From the NCBI GenBank assembly GCA_030608825.1, contig JAUWDL010000030.1:1-9276 (forward strand): DNA of 9,276 bases. Reading direction: 5' to 3'. The translations under genes and the position numbers were made by a program. Every line of letters begins with the position of its first letter. The stretch's first letter is position 1. A model generated the notes under the pieces. It was not told where the DNA came from. It saw only the letters and a list, made by a program, of their open reading frames with translations, and did no database searches. This stretch comes from Gemmatimonadales bacterium (GTDB lineage Bacteria; Gemmatimonadota; Gemmatimonadetes; Palauibacterales; Palauibacteraceae). This document shows, in pieces, positions 1-7,601 of the stretch.

Positions 1-1017
1 CCAGTGCCAGGCCCCGACCGGACCGGCAGCGGGAGTGGCGAGGCCGTGCCTCACGACCTCCACGATCTCCGAGCGGTCGATCGCCATGGTCAGGGCCCGT
101 CTCACGCTCGCGCTCTCGAAGAACGGCCGCATCGAGTTCCAGGCGATGAAGGAGTAGTTCGGGAACGGATAGGCCACGAGCCTGAGATGAGGATCCGCCT
201 CGATTCGGTCAACGAAGACGGGAGCGACCCGCACGTACATGTCCACGCCCCCACTCCGAAGCTCCGCGAACAGAGTGGTCTCGTTCGGCACGACCCGGTA
301 GACGAGACGGTCCAGGTAGGGCCGCCCCCCCAGCTCGGCGGGGAAATCGGGATTCGCCTCGAAGATCCAGCGATCCCCGGGCCGGTGCTCCACGAAGCGG
401 AACGGGCCGTTTCCGACCGGCTCGCTCGTGCCGAACGGGTGCGTGGCCAGATCCTCCGGGGCCGTGCCCTCCAGGATGTGCCTGGGCATGATCGGGAGCG
501 CCGTCCACCCGTGAAGGAAATCGGCGTGGGGCCGAAGCGTGAAGCGGACCGTGTGCGGACCGAGCACCTCGGCTGATTCCCACGCGTCGAAAGAGGAGCG
601 GTTCGGGTAGGGGATCGCCGGATCCTTCACCCGGTCGAAGGTGAACGCGACGTCGTAGGCCGTGGTGGGCGTGCCGTCATGCCAGTAAACGTCGTTGCGC
701 AGCTCGAAGACGACTTCGTTGCTGTCCGGACCGACCGTCCATGAGCGCGCCAGATACGGCTCGGGCTGCAGCTCGTCATCGTAGCGGAGAAGCGTCATGA
801 ACAGCACATACGCCTGGAACTGGTCGGTCATGTAGTCCCGGGAGAAGAACGCGTTCATGGTCTGGATCTCGCCCAGGCCCGCGACCACCGCGGTGCCTCC
901 GTAGCGCTCCGCCGCCGGGACCGCCGCCGGATCCGGCTCTTCCACGGGAGGCTCTCCGGCGCAGGCCCCCACCACAAGCGCAGCCGCCATCACCGAGGAA
1001 TACCGACGCCACCTCAC
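1..1017 (-). CDS. ABC transporter substrate-binding lipoprotein, family 5 (peptide/nickel type), 3' end outside window
   Basis: This is the extracytoplasmic solute-binding component of an oligopeptide/dipeptide-type ABC importer. Reading the minus strand by eye gives an open frame of 339 codons from GTG at 1017 to the left edge, with no stop inside the window. The start is well supported: an AGAGGAGG Shine-Dalgarno lies just upstream, and the GTG overlaps the TGA of the preceding binding-protein gene (GTGA, 1014-1017). Residues 1-18 are a short basic and hydrophobic signal ending in a VGAC lipobox, so Cys19 should be lipidated after signal peptidase II cleavage. Family-5 landmarks are WHDG at 112-115, HPFG at 193-196, a GNGPFRF-like stretch soon after, and LTMAIDR at 309-315. 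All of these align with the neighbouring paralogue. About the last third of the protein is missing. The ligand cannot be read from sequence. Permease genes may follow off the left edge. Confidence 0.93.
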   Translation of the reverse strand, partial: MRWRRYSSVMAAALVVGACAGEPPVEEPDPAAVPAAERYGGTAVVAGLGEIQTMNAFFSRDYMTDQFQAYVLFMTLLRYDDELQPEPYLARSWTVGPDSNEVVFELRNDVYWHDGTPTTAYDVAFTFDRVKDPAIPYPNRSSFDAWESAEVLGPHTVRFTLRPHADFLHGWTALPIMPRHILEGTAPEDLATHPFGTSEPVGNGPFRFVEHRPGDRWIFEANPDFPAELGGRPYLDRLVYRVVPNETTLFAELRSGGVDMYVRVAPVFVDRIEADPHLRLVAYPFPNYSFIAWNSMRPFFESASVRRALTMAIDRSEIVEVVRHGLATPAAGPVGAWHW

Positions 1018-2738
1018 GGCGCCTCCTCTCGATCGGTCGGGGCCCAGCGCCAGCGCGGCAGGGTCACCAGCTCCCCGCGAGCGTCCATCCGAACGCCCTC
1101 GAGGCCTGCACGCAGACCGGCGAGATCCTCATTCCAGAAGAGGAACGTGATCGGCTGGTCACGCTGGAGAATCCGGGCGAACTCCGTCCACACCGCACGT
1201 GCCTCCGATTCCTCGGCGAGGGTGACGCCGAGGTCCATGAGGCTGTCCGCCACCGGGTTGGCGTAGGAGCTCCTGTTGGCACTGCCCTCGCGCGCCACCT
1301 GCGAGCTGTGGAAGAGAGGCCGGGGATCGACCCGAAAGTTGTCCAGCACCCAGTTCGTGAGGACGGCGTCGAAGTCGCGCGCGCGATGGCGGCCCAGAAC
1401 CGTCTGCCACTCGAGCAGCTGCGGTTGGACGAGAACGCCTACTCGAGCCAGCTGCGCCTGGACGATCTGCGCCACGTCGGCCAACACGGGACTCGTAGCC
1501 ACCGTGAGCAGCGTAAACTCGAGCGGCGTCCCGTCGCGCTCGCGGCCGCCGTCCCCGTCGGAATCGCGCCATCCCAGCGCCTCGAGGATCGCGGCCGCCG
1601 AGTCCGGCGCGTAGGGAAGCGGCTCCAGTCCCGGGGCGAGCGGATGCCAGGGCGGGATGGGGCCGCTCGCAGGGGCGCCGCGACCGCCCAGGACAGCTTC
1701 CCGGAGCTCTCGCCTGTCGATCGCCAGGGCGAGCGCCGTCCGCATCTCGGCGCTGTCGAAGGGTTCCCGACGCGTGTTCCAGCCGATGTACGTGAACATC
1801 CGCCACGGGAAGGCGACGACGCCGACCCCCTCCGCATCCTCCACGCGCTCCACTTCGCTCGGCCCGATCGTCCCGTACACGTCCACCTCTCCGCGGATGA
1901 ATTCGGAGAGCAGGGTCGTCCGTTCGGGCACGATCCGGTAAAGCACCCGCCCGATCGCGGGCGGACCGCCGAGCGAGGGGGCGAACGCTTCGTTCTCCTC
2001 GAAGACGAGTTGTTCCCCCGCCCGCCAACGGACCAGCCGGTAAGGGCCGCTTCCCACGGGAGAGCGCCCGAACGGATGGCGACTCATCTCCTCGGGCGGA
2101 ACGTCTTCCAGCAGATGCCGGGGAACGGGCGGCCAGTAGAAGCTCTCGAGCGGCTGCGATCCGAGGGAAGCGAGGGTGAACCGGATGCGTTGCAGGTCCA
2201 GCACCTCGGCGTCCGTGACGTCGGCGAGGTACACGGCTCCAAGTGGTGATCCGGACCTCTCGTCCTTCGCCATGTCGAAGGTGAACTTGACGTCGTGAGC
2301 GGTCACCGGCTCGCCGTCGTGCCAGCGAACATCATCTCGGAGCGTGAACACGACGGACTCGCCCTCGAACTCCCAGCTCTCGGCAAGCCAGGGACGAACC
2401 CTGTAGGTCGAGTCGTAGGTCACGAGAGGCGTGTAGAGCAGGTGGTAGATGAGGTCGTTGGCGTTCTGGTCCGTGCTGACCAGTGGGTTCAGGGTCTGGA
2501 GGTCGGCCGTGTAACCCAGGATGAGGGGCGCGGCTCCCTCATCGCGTCCACCTCCGCCTCCGCAGGCGACCCAACCCGTACACAGCAGCGAAAGCAGGGC
2601 CAGCACTCGGCGCACCCGCCAGGCGGACCACCCCGGGCGAGCTAGCGTGTCCTGCGCGGCTATGCGCCGCGTCGGGGAGACGATCCGGTCAGCACTCCGG
2701 CCTTTCCGCACGACGCCAAAGTAGGCGTGCGGCCGCAT
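1014..2738 (-). CDS. ABC transporter substrate-binding lipoprotein, family 5 (peptide/nickel type)
   Basis: This is a periplasmic or cell-surface solute-binding protein of the SBP_bac_5 family, which delivers oligopeptides, dipeptides, nickel or related ligands to an ABC permease. Landmarks from the longest start are a hydrophobic segment at 45-58 ending in WVAC with Cys59 as the probable lipidation site, then a glycine linker, WHDG at 139-142, HPFG at 221-224, GSGPYRL near 229-235, ALAIDR at 337-342 and the family's DSDGDG segment in the C-terminal half. The longest frame has 574 codons, somewhat long for the family. The start is doubtful: ATG 2738 has no Shine-Dalgarno and would put about 44 residues before the signal peptide. 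GTG at 2615 (codon 42) gives a classic 18-residue lipoprotein signal and a 533-residue protein, so 2616-2738 may be untranslated leader. Its stop overlaps the start of the next paralogue, implying translational coupling. The ligand is unknown. Confidence 0.92.
   Translation of the reverse strand: MRPHAYFGVVRKGRSADRIVSPTRRIAAQDTLARPGWSAWRVRRVLALLSLLCTGWVACGGGGGRDEGAAPLILGYTADLQTLNPLVSTDQNANDLIYHLLYTPLVTYDSTYRVRPWLAESWEFEGESVVFTLRDDVRWHDGEPVTAHDVKFTFDMAKDERSGSPLGAVYLADVTDAEVLDLQRIRFTLASLGSQPLESFYWPPVPRHLLEDVPPEEMSRHPFGRSPVGSGPYRLVRWRAGEQLVFEENEAFAPSLGGPPAIGRVLYRIVPERTTLLSEFIRGEVDVYGTIGPSEVERVEDAEGVGVVAFPWRMFTYIGWNTRREPFDSAEMRTALALAIDRRELREAVLGGRGAPASGPIPPWHPLAPGLEPLPYAPDSAAAILEALGWRDSDGDGGRERDGTPLEFTLLTVATSPVLADVAQIVQAQLARVGVLVQPQLLEWQTVLGRHRARDFDAVLTNWVLDNFRVDPRPLFHSSQVAREGSANRSSYANPVADSLMDLGVTLAEESEARAVWTEFARILQRDQPITFLFWNEDLAGLRAGLEGVRMDARGELVTLPRWRWAPTDREEAP
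2706..2732 (-). other. Imperfect inverted repeat near the 5' end of the binding-protein gene
   Basis: Outer arms CCGCAC and GTGCGG flank inner arms ACGCC and GGCGT around an AAAGTA loop (plus-strand reading). They can fold as a short stem with a bulge or as alternative stems. No T-run follows on either strand, so an intrinsic terminator is not supported. It lies between lipM and the probable true start of the binding protein, so it could be leader RNA structure, an operator or chance in GC-rich sequence. Confidence 0.3.
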
Positions 2739-2771
2739 GGCGGGAAGTTAGCGTGGATCACCGCGAGGCGC

Positions 2772-3575
2772 TCACCGGCGCCAGGTCCAGCCCGGATCCA
2801 GGTAGCGGGCCTCCAGAGACCGCGCCGCACGTTGTTCCGAGGTATCCGGCTCGTCGGGCTTGAGCCGGGCCTCGAACTCCTCGGCGAACCCGGCTGCCAG
2901 GGCGCTCAGCATCTCCTCCCAGGGTGGCACCCGGCCGAGGAGCTCGTGAATCGAGCAGGCGCCGGAGGGAACCGGTTCCCCCGGCGGCGCCAAAAGCAGA
3001 GCATCGACCTGAGACTGATCGTCGTGAATCAGGATGGAGCCGTGCTGGAGAAGCGCTCCGGCGACGCGCCATTGAGCGCTTCCGACGAGCTTTCTTCCGC
3101 TGCTGGTCAGCTCGCCCGGAAGCGGGTCCCGGAAGCAGGCTCTGGCCAGCGGCGGTGGAGCGGCGTTCGTGCCGCCGCTCCGCGTCTCGACGGACGCCGC
3201 CGAATCCAGCGGGACTCCCAATTCGGCCAACCCTCGGGCGAGCCCTCGGTTGATGCGGCCATAGCACTCGCGCAGCCCTCCCCACATGCCCGCCGGCGCG
3301 GTCACGCTGTAGGTGATCTCCCGGCGGTGAAGCACGGCGCGACCGCCGGTGGGTCGACGGACGACATCGATGCCCCGGCCTCTCGCCGCCTCCGGATCGT
3401 ATCGGCCGCGGGCCGCCTGATTCCGGCCGAACGAGAGGCAGGGGGGGCTCCAGCCGTAGAATCGGAGCGTGACGACGCCCTCTCTGGCGGAGGCCATCAA
3501 GGCCTCGTCCAGCGCCATGTTCCAGGCTCCGGGAGATGGTGGACTCGAGAGGTGGCGAACGGAATCGGTGGGCAT
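2772..3575 (-). CDS. lipM: LipM-type octanoyltransferase (lipoate/biotin ligase fold)
   Basis: This enzyme transfers octanoate from octanoyl-ACP to a lipoyl-domain lysine. In Bacillus subtilis the LipM acceptor is GcvH. The 267-residue protein has the BPL/LplA/LipB fold signatures: NMALDEAL near 19-26, RRPTGGRAVLH at 73-83, ACF at 146-148, GRKLVGSAQ at 160-168 and LLQHGSIL at 176-182. The ACF cysteine (Cys147), followed by P, EL and GRK at LipM-like spacing, and Lys162 fit the acyl-thioester mechanism of LipM better than ATP-dependent lipoate ligase LplA. The length is close to the roughly 278 residues of B. subtilis LipM. It starts 26 bp after gcvPB ends, with only a weak AGAG Shine-Dalgarno, so it probably shares the gcv transcript. 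The context suggests it primes the GcvH encoded four genes upstream. LipL or a bifunctional ligase is the alternative. Confidence 0.88.
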   Translation of the reverse strand: MPTDSVRHLSSPPSPGAWNMALDEALMASAREGVVTLRFYGWSPPCLSFGRNQAARGRYDPEAARGRGIDVVRRPTGGRAVLHRREITYSVTAPAGMWGGLRECYGRINRGLARGLAELGVPLDSAASVETRSGGTNAAPPPLARACFRDPLPGELTSSGRKLVGSAQWRVAGALLQHGSILIHDDQSQVDALLLAPPGEPVPSGACSIHELLGRVPPWEEMLSALAAGFAEEFEARLKPDEPDTSEQRAARSLEARYLDPGWTWRR

Positions 3576-3601
3576 CTCTGCGGGAGCGGCTACGCCTCGC
3601 G

Positions 3602-5089
3602 CTATCCCTCGGGGAAGCTCCAGCGGACGTCGAGCTCGCGTCCGGCTCGTCCCTCGTCCAGGCGCCGGACGGGCGTCCCGTGCGGCGCGCCGGTCACGAG
3701 CTCCGGGTCGCTCTCCGCCTCCGCCGCGATCGAAATGAGAGCGTCGGCGTACCGGTCGAGCTCCTCCTTCGTCTCGGTCTCGGTGGGCTCCGTCAACAGC
3801 GCCTCGGCCACGATGAGCGGGAAGTAGACCGTTGGCGCGTGGAATCCGTAGTCGAGGAGCCGCTTCGCGACGTCCAGCGTCTTCACGCCCGTCTTTTTCT
3901 TGAGCTCGGCACCGCTGAACACGGACTCGTGCATTCCGCGCCCGTAGGGAAGCGGGAAGCGGCTCTCGAGCCGAGCGCTCAGGTAAGCGTTGTTCAGGAC
4001 CGCCGCTTCAGCCATCTCGCGAAGGCCGCTCTGGCCGAGCATCCGGATGAAGGTGTAGGCCCTGACCAGCACGCCGAAGTTGCCGTAGAAGCCGTGGACC
4101 CTGCCGATCGACCGAGGCCGATCCCAGTCCAGAGAGAGAACCCCGTCCTCCGACGTCACGGTCGGCACGGGGAGGAACGGCTCCAGATGCGACATCACCG
4201 CGACCGGCCCGGCCCCCGGCCCTCCTCCGCCGTGCGGGGTGCTGAACGTCTTGTGGAGGTTGAAGTGGACGATGTCGTAGCCCATGTCGCCCGGACGCGC
4301 GATGCCGGTCAGGGCGTTCAGGTTCGCCCCGTCCATGTACATCAAGCCGCCCGCCTCATGAACGAGCTCGCTGATCTCCAGGATCGCGGACTCGAAGACT
4401 CCCAGCGTGTTCGGGTTCGTGAGCATCAACCCGGCGACGCGCTCGTCCAGTGCCTCGCGCAGAGCCTTCACCGAGAGGCGGCCGGCCTCGTTGGATTTGA
4501 GCTCCGACACCTCGAAGCCGGCGAGCGCTACCGTGGCGGGATTCGTTCCGTGCGCGGAATCCGGTATCAGAACCCGCCGGCGCTGGGCCTCGCCCCGCGA
4601 CTGATGGTACGCGCGCATGAGAAGCACGCCGGTGAGCTCGCCCTGCGCCCCGGCGGCGGGCTGGAGGGTGACGGCGTCCATGCCGGCGATCTCGCCGAGC
4701 ATCTCCCCGAGCTCGTGCATGAGCGCGAGCGCCCCCTGTACGGCCTCGGCGGGAGTGAACGGATGCAGCCCGGCAAAGCCTCCGAGGCGCGCCATCTGCT
4801 CGTTGACCTTCGGGTTGTACTTCATGGTGCAGGAGCCGAGCGGATAGAGGGCGCGGTCGACGTGGTGGTTCTTGAGCGAGATCTCCGTGTAGTGGCGGAC
4901 CGCCTCGTGCTCGGGCACCTCCGGCAGCCGCGGCGGAGAGGCCCTCAAGTGGCGGGCCGGTATGAGCTCCTCCAACGGCCGCGTCGGCACGTCCGGGCGC
5001 GGCACGGACGTCCCGGAGCGACCGGGCCGGGAGCGCTCGAAGATCGTCGGCGTCGTCGGGCCCAGGAACGGGAAGGGGACCAGGCTCAC
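3602..5089 (-). CDS. gcvPB: Glycine dehydrogenase (decarboxylating) subunit 2, P-protein C-terminal half
   Basis: This is the PLP-binding half of the glycine cleavage P protein. With GcvPA it decarboxylates glycine and loads the aminomethyl group on lipoylated GcvH in the cytoplasm. The 495-residue length suits the split form. Hallmarks are PTIFERSRPGR near 14-24, the YPLGSCTMKYNPK segment near 82-94, DSAHGTNPA near 177-185, MDGANLNAL near 252-260, and NLHKTFSTPHGGGGPG with the expected PLP lysine at Lys280. The GTG start at 5089 overlaps the TGA of the upstream hydrolase gene by four bases (GTGA), so translation is probably coupled to that gene rather than directly to gcvPA. Reverse-strand reading frames across this gene are codon-bias shadows. 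Confidence 0.97.
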   Translation of the reverse strand: MSLVPFPFLGPTTPTIFERSRPGRSGTSVPRPDVPTRPLEELIPARHLRASPPRLPEVPEHEAVRHYTEISLKNHHVDRALYPLGSCTMKYNPKVNEQMARLGGFAGLHPFTPAEAVQGALALMHELGEMLGEIAGMDAVTLQPAAGAQGELTGVLLMRAYHQSRGEAQRRRVLIPDSAHGTNPATVALAGFEVSELKSNEAGRLSVKALREALDERVAGLMLTNPNTLGVFESAILEISELVHEAGGLMYMDGANLNALTGIARPGDMGYDIVHFNLHKTFSTPHGGGGPGAGPVAVMSHLEPFLPVPTVTSEDGVLSLDWDRPRSIGRVHGFYGNFGVLVRAYTFIRMLGQSGLREMAEAAVLNNAYLSARLESRFPLPYGRGMHESVFSGAELKKKTGVKTLDVAKRLLDYGFHAPTVYFPLIVAEALLTEPTETETKEELDRYADALISIAAEAESDPELVTGAPHGTPVRRLDEGRAGRELDVRWSFPEG

Positions 5090-5775
5090 AGGTCGAACGA
5101 CCCCCCGGGGGAGATCACGACCACGTCCGCCGTGCTCCCCACCAGCTGCCGAAACCGCTCCGGATCCTGCGCCACCAGATCGAAGGTGTCGTAGTGGATC
5201 GGAATCACGGCGGACGGCTCGATCATCTCCACCGCCCGCGCGGCGTCCTCCGGCCCCATAGTGAAGTTGTCACCGATCGGAAGCAGCGCGGTGTCTACCT
5301 GCCCCTTCAGAAGAGTCATGTCCACCGTCAGCGCCGTGTCGCCCGCATGGTACACGCGGTGGCCGTCTATCGAGAGAAGGATGCCCGCCGGGCACGTGGT
5401 AAAGCCTTCCGCGCCCTCGCCAGCCACCTGTCCTCCGTGGATCGCCGGCGTGAGCTTCACCCGGCCGAAGGGGAAATCCCATCCTCCACCGATGTGGAGC
5501 GGGTGCGCGTTCTTCACCCCCTGTTTCGTCTGGGCATAACTCACGATCTCGAAGGTCGCGACGAGCGTCGCTTCGGTGCGGCGAAGGATCTCCCACGCGT
5601 CGGCCACGTGATCGAAGTGGCCGTGGGTCAGCAGGAGGTAGTCCAGCCGGTCGAAGTGGTCCGGGCCCACGTCCGCCAACGGATTGTCCGAGAGGAACGG
5701 GTCGATGAGGATCCGCGTCCCATCATCGCCCAGCAGCTCGACGCATGCATGTCCGTGGAAGGTCAGCTTCGCCAT
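5086..5775 (-). CDS. UPF0173-type metal-dependent hydrolase (metallo-beta-lactamase fold)
   Basis: This is a cytoplasmic metallo-beta-lactamase-fold hydrolase of the UPF0173 (YtkL-like) type, whose physiological substrate is not established. At 229 residues it matches the usual family length. Visible metal ligands are the THGHFDH motif (His51, His53, Asp55, His56), a downstream histidine in AIHGG (His113), Asp146 in HAGDT and His194 in IPIHYDTF. The family's N-terminal FHGHAC at 6-11 is also present. All expected ligands are intact, so it should be active. It sits 16 bp after gcvPA, with GGAG about 10 bases before the ATG, and its TGA overlaps the gcvPB GTG. It therefore lies inside the split P-protein pair. 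This suggests a role linked to glycine, folate or lipoyl metabolism, such as clearing a thioester or lactone by-product, but that is inference only. Confidence 0.92.
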   Translation of the reverse strand: MAKLTFHGHACVELLGDDGTRILIDPFLSDNPLADVGPDHFDRLDYLLLTHGHFDHVADAWEILRRTEATLVATFEIVSYAQTKQGVKNAHPLHIGGGWDFPFGRVKLTPAIHGGQVAGEGAEGFTTCPAGILLSIDGHRVYHAGDTALTVDMTLLKGQVDTALLPIGDNFTMGPEDAARAVEMIEPSAVIPIHYDTFDLVAQDPERFRQLVGSTADVVVISPGGSFDL

Positions 5776-5791
5776 TTCTGTCTCGCTCCGA

Positions 5792-7126
5792 TCAGCGTCC
5801 AGCCAGCACGTCGACCAGCCGATCGATCTCGGCTCGCGTCCTCTTCTCCGTGAACGCGAGCAGGAGTCCGTCCGGCGTCTCGAGGTCCGGAAAGCGACCG
5901 AGCCGAACGCCCGCCAGCAGGCCTCGCTCCAGGCCGCGGCTCAAGATCGTGCGCGGATCCTCCGGTGTTCGCACCGCGAACTCCCGCACGAACGGCGTGT
6001 CGGGATAGAGCAGCTCGAATCCATCCAGCTCGAGAATCCGTGCCGCGGCGTAGTGCGCGTTCTGCACGGACGTCTCCGCCACCTGCCTCAACCCCTCCCG
6101 GCCGAGCATGGCCAGATGCAGGGTCGCCGCCAGCGCGTTCAGCCCCTGATTCGTGCAGATGTTGCTGGTGGCCCTCTCGCGCCGGATCTGCTGCTCCCGG
6201 GCTTGGAGGGTGAGCACGTAGCCTCGGCGTCCCTCGGTGTCTTCCGTGGCTCCGACGATCCGGCCCGGCATCTTCCGGATGAACTTCTCGCGCGCCGCGA
6301 AGAGGCCGACGACCGGACCGCCGAAGCTCGGGCTGTTCCCGAACGGTTGACCCTCGCCGGCCACGACATCCGCTCCCTGCTCGCCCGGCGGGCGAATGAG
6401 GGCGAGTGGCACGGGGTCGGCCACCGCGCACACGAGGAGCGCTCCGGCGTCGTGTATCCGCTCGGCCAGGGGTGACAACTCCTCGATCAAGCCCAGCGCG
6501 TTGGGACTCTGCACGACGACACAGGCCGTGGCATCGGTCACCTCCAGCGCCCCCTCCTCCACCGTCCCGGCTTCCCCTGCCCCGACGTTGAGAAGGGAGA
6601 CATCCAGGCCCTGCGTGTACGTCCTCACGACCTGGCGATAGTGGGGATGCAAGTGGCCGGCGAGTACGATCTCCTTGCGCCGCGTCACCGAGAGCGACAT
6701 GAGGACGGCCTCTGCCGTGGCGGTCGCCCCGTCGTAGATCGAAGCGTTTGCCACATCGAGCCCGGTGAGCTCGCACACCATGGTCTGAAACTCGTAGATC
6801 GACTGAAGCGTCCCCTGGCTCACCTCCGGCTGGTACGGCGTGTAAGCCGTGTAGAACTCGCTCCGCCGCAGGACGTGATCGACCGCCGCGGGCACGTGGT
6901 GATCGTAGATCCCCGCTCCGGCGAAGCAGACGAGCTCCGCGTTTCGTGCCGCGTGCCCGGAAACAAGGCTGGTCGCCTCCCACTCTGAGAGCGGGTCCGG
7001 TAGTGGCAGGGGGTCGGCCAGGATCAGGCTCGCCGGGATATCGCCGTAAAGCTCGCGGACGCTGGACACGCCGACCGCGGCCAGCATCTCCTGCCGGTCG
7101 GCCTCGCTGTGCGTCAGGAAGGACAT
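5792..7126 (-). CDS. gcvPA: Glycine dehydrogenase (decarboxylating) subunit 1, P-protein N-terminal half
   Basis: This is the N-terminal half of the glycine cleavage P protein in organisms with a split enzyme. It pairs with GcvPB to form the active decarboxylase and has the same transferase fold without the PLP lysine. The length of 444 residues is standard. Recognisable features are the opening THSEADRQEML followed by a GVSSVRELYGDIP-like stretch, the YTPYQPEVSQGTLQSIYEFQ block with its conserved proline and glycine, and the YDGATATAEA segment. The ATG at 7126 matches the family N-terminus, but its upstream bases are CCCTCCT rather than a Shine-Dalgarno. Initiation may depend on ribosomes arriving from gcvH, which ends 33 bp upstream. 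The hydrolase gene follows after 16 bp. Confidence 0.97.
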   Translation of the reverse strand: MSFLTHSEADRQEMLAAVGVSSVRELYGDIPASLILADPLPLPDPLSEWEATSLVSGHAARNAELVCFAGAGIYDHHVPAAVDHVLRRSEFYTAYTPYQPEVSQGTLQSIYEFQTMVCELTGLDVANASIYDGATATAEAVLMSLSVTRRKEIVLAGHLHPHYRQVVRTYTQGLDVSLLNVGAGEAGTVEEGALEVTDATACVVVQSPNALGLIEELSPLAERIHDAGALLVCAVADPVPLALIRPPGEQGADVVAGEGQPFGNSPSFGGPVVGLFAAREKFIRKMPGRIVGATEDTEGRRGYVLTLQAREQQIRRERATSNICTNQGLNALAATLHLAMLGREGLRQVAETSVQNAHYAAARILELDGFELLYPDTPFVREFAVRTPEDPRTILSRGLERGLLAGVRLGRFPDLETPDGLLLAFTEKRTRAEIDRLVDVLAGR

Positions 7127-7159
7127 CGTAGGAGGGCTTCCAACAGACCTATGGCGCCG

Positions 7160-7549
7160 TCACTCTTCGACAATCGCCCGGTAGGCTTCAGCATCCAGAA
7201 GCTCGTCCAGATCCGTCAGATCCTGCACCCTGAGCCGGACCATCCACCCCTCGCCGTAGGGGTCGGAATTGACCAGAGCCGGATCCTCCTCCAACGCCTC
7301 GTTGACGGCGACGACTTCGCCCGAGACGGGGCTGTACAGATCCGAAACGGCCTTGACCGCTTCGATCGTCCCGAAGACCTCCATCCGCTCGAAGCTGTCG
7401 CCTACCGCCGGAAGCTCCACGTAGACCACGTCCCCGAGCTCTCCCTGGGCGTAGTCCGTGATCCCGACAACGATCTCGTTCTCGGAATCGGCCGAGCGCA
7501 CGTACTCGTGCTCTTCTGTATACTTCAGAACCTCGGGAATTCCCGACAT
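7160..7549 (-). CDS. gcvH: Glycine cleavage system H protein
   Basis: This is the lipoyl carrier that shuttles the aminomethyl intermediate between the P, T and L proteins. The 129-residue length is normal. The start LKYTEEHEYV, the GITDYAQGELGDVVYVELP block and the lipoylation loop EAVKAVSDLYSPVSGEV are diagnostic, with Lys66 as the expected lipoyl lysine. The ATG at 7549 has an excellent GGAGG Shine-Dalgarno six bases upstream, the best in the window apart from the second binding protein. This fits the first gene of the transcript started at the promoter near 7602-7631. It leads gcvPA, a hydrolase, gcvPB and lipM. gcvT is absent from this stretch. The LipM-like enzyme in the same operon is a plausible modifier of this Lys66. 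Confidence 0.97.
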   Translation of the reverse strand: MSGIPEVLKYTEEHEYVRSADSENEIVVGITDYAQGELGDVVYVELPAVGDSFERMEVFGTIEAVKAVSDLYSPVSGEVVAVNEALEEDPALVNSDPYGEGWMVRLRVQDLTDLDELLDAEAYRAIVEE

Positions 7550-7573
7550 CCGTATCCTCCGTTGGCTGGCGCT

Positions 7574-7600
7574 AGCCGCCGGTGAAGCGGCGCGGCGGCT
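7574..7600 (-). promoter_or_regulatory. Inverted repeat at the predicted gcv transcription start (operator or 5' hairpin)
   Basis: Perfect 8-base arms AGCCGCCG and CGGCGGCT are separated by 11 bases. They begin two bases past the predicted -10 box (7602-7607), so the repeat covers the likely start site. It could be a repressor operator or a hairpin at the RNA 5' end. The leader is only about 45 nt and shows no glycine-riboswitch elements. It may also be chance in GC-rich DNA. Confidence 0.45.
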
Positions 7601-7601
7601 G

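Noticed and set aside
776..1012. Small minus-strand frame near the left block
   Set aside because: Out of frame with the second binding-protein gene, which covers the same bases with a signal peptide and family motifs.
1159..2028. Minus-strand 289-codon frame inside the first binding protein
   Set aside because: Frame-shifted shadow; the true frame carries WHDG, HPFG, AIDR and DSDGDG landmarks.
1308..2249. Plus-strand 313-codon frame opposite the first binding protein
   Set aside because: Antisense shadow of a well-supported family-5 binding protein.
2706..2732. Intrinsic terminator after lipM
   Set aside because: A hairpin is possible, but no T-run follows on either strand.
3536..5194. 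Long plus-strand open frame (552 codons) opposite gcvPB
   Set aside because: It lies antisense to a gene with unmistakable conserved motifs, is Arg/His-rich as expected for GC-rich shadow frames, and resembles no protein I recognise.
5763..6983. Minus-strand 406-codon frame overlapping gcvPA
   Set aside because: Shifted reading of gcvPA; low-complexity Arg/Gly composition and no domain pattern.
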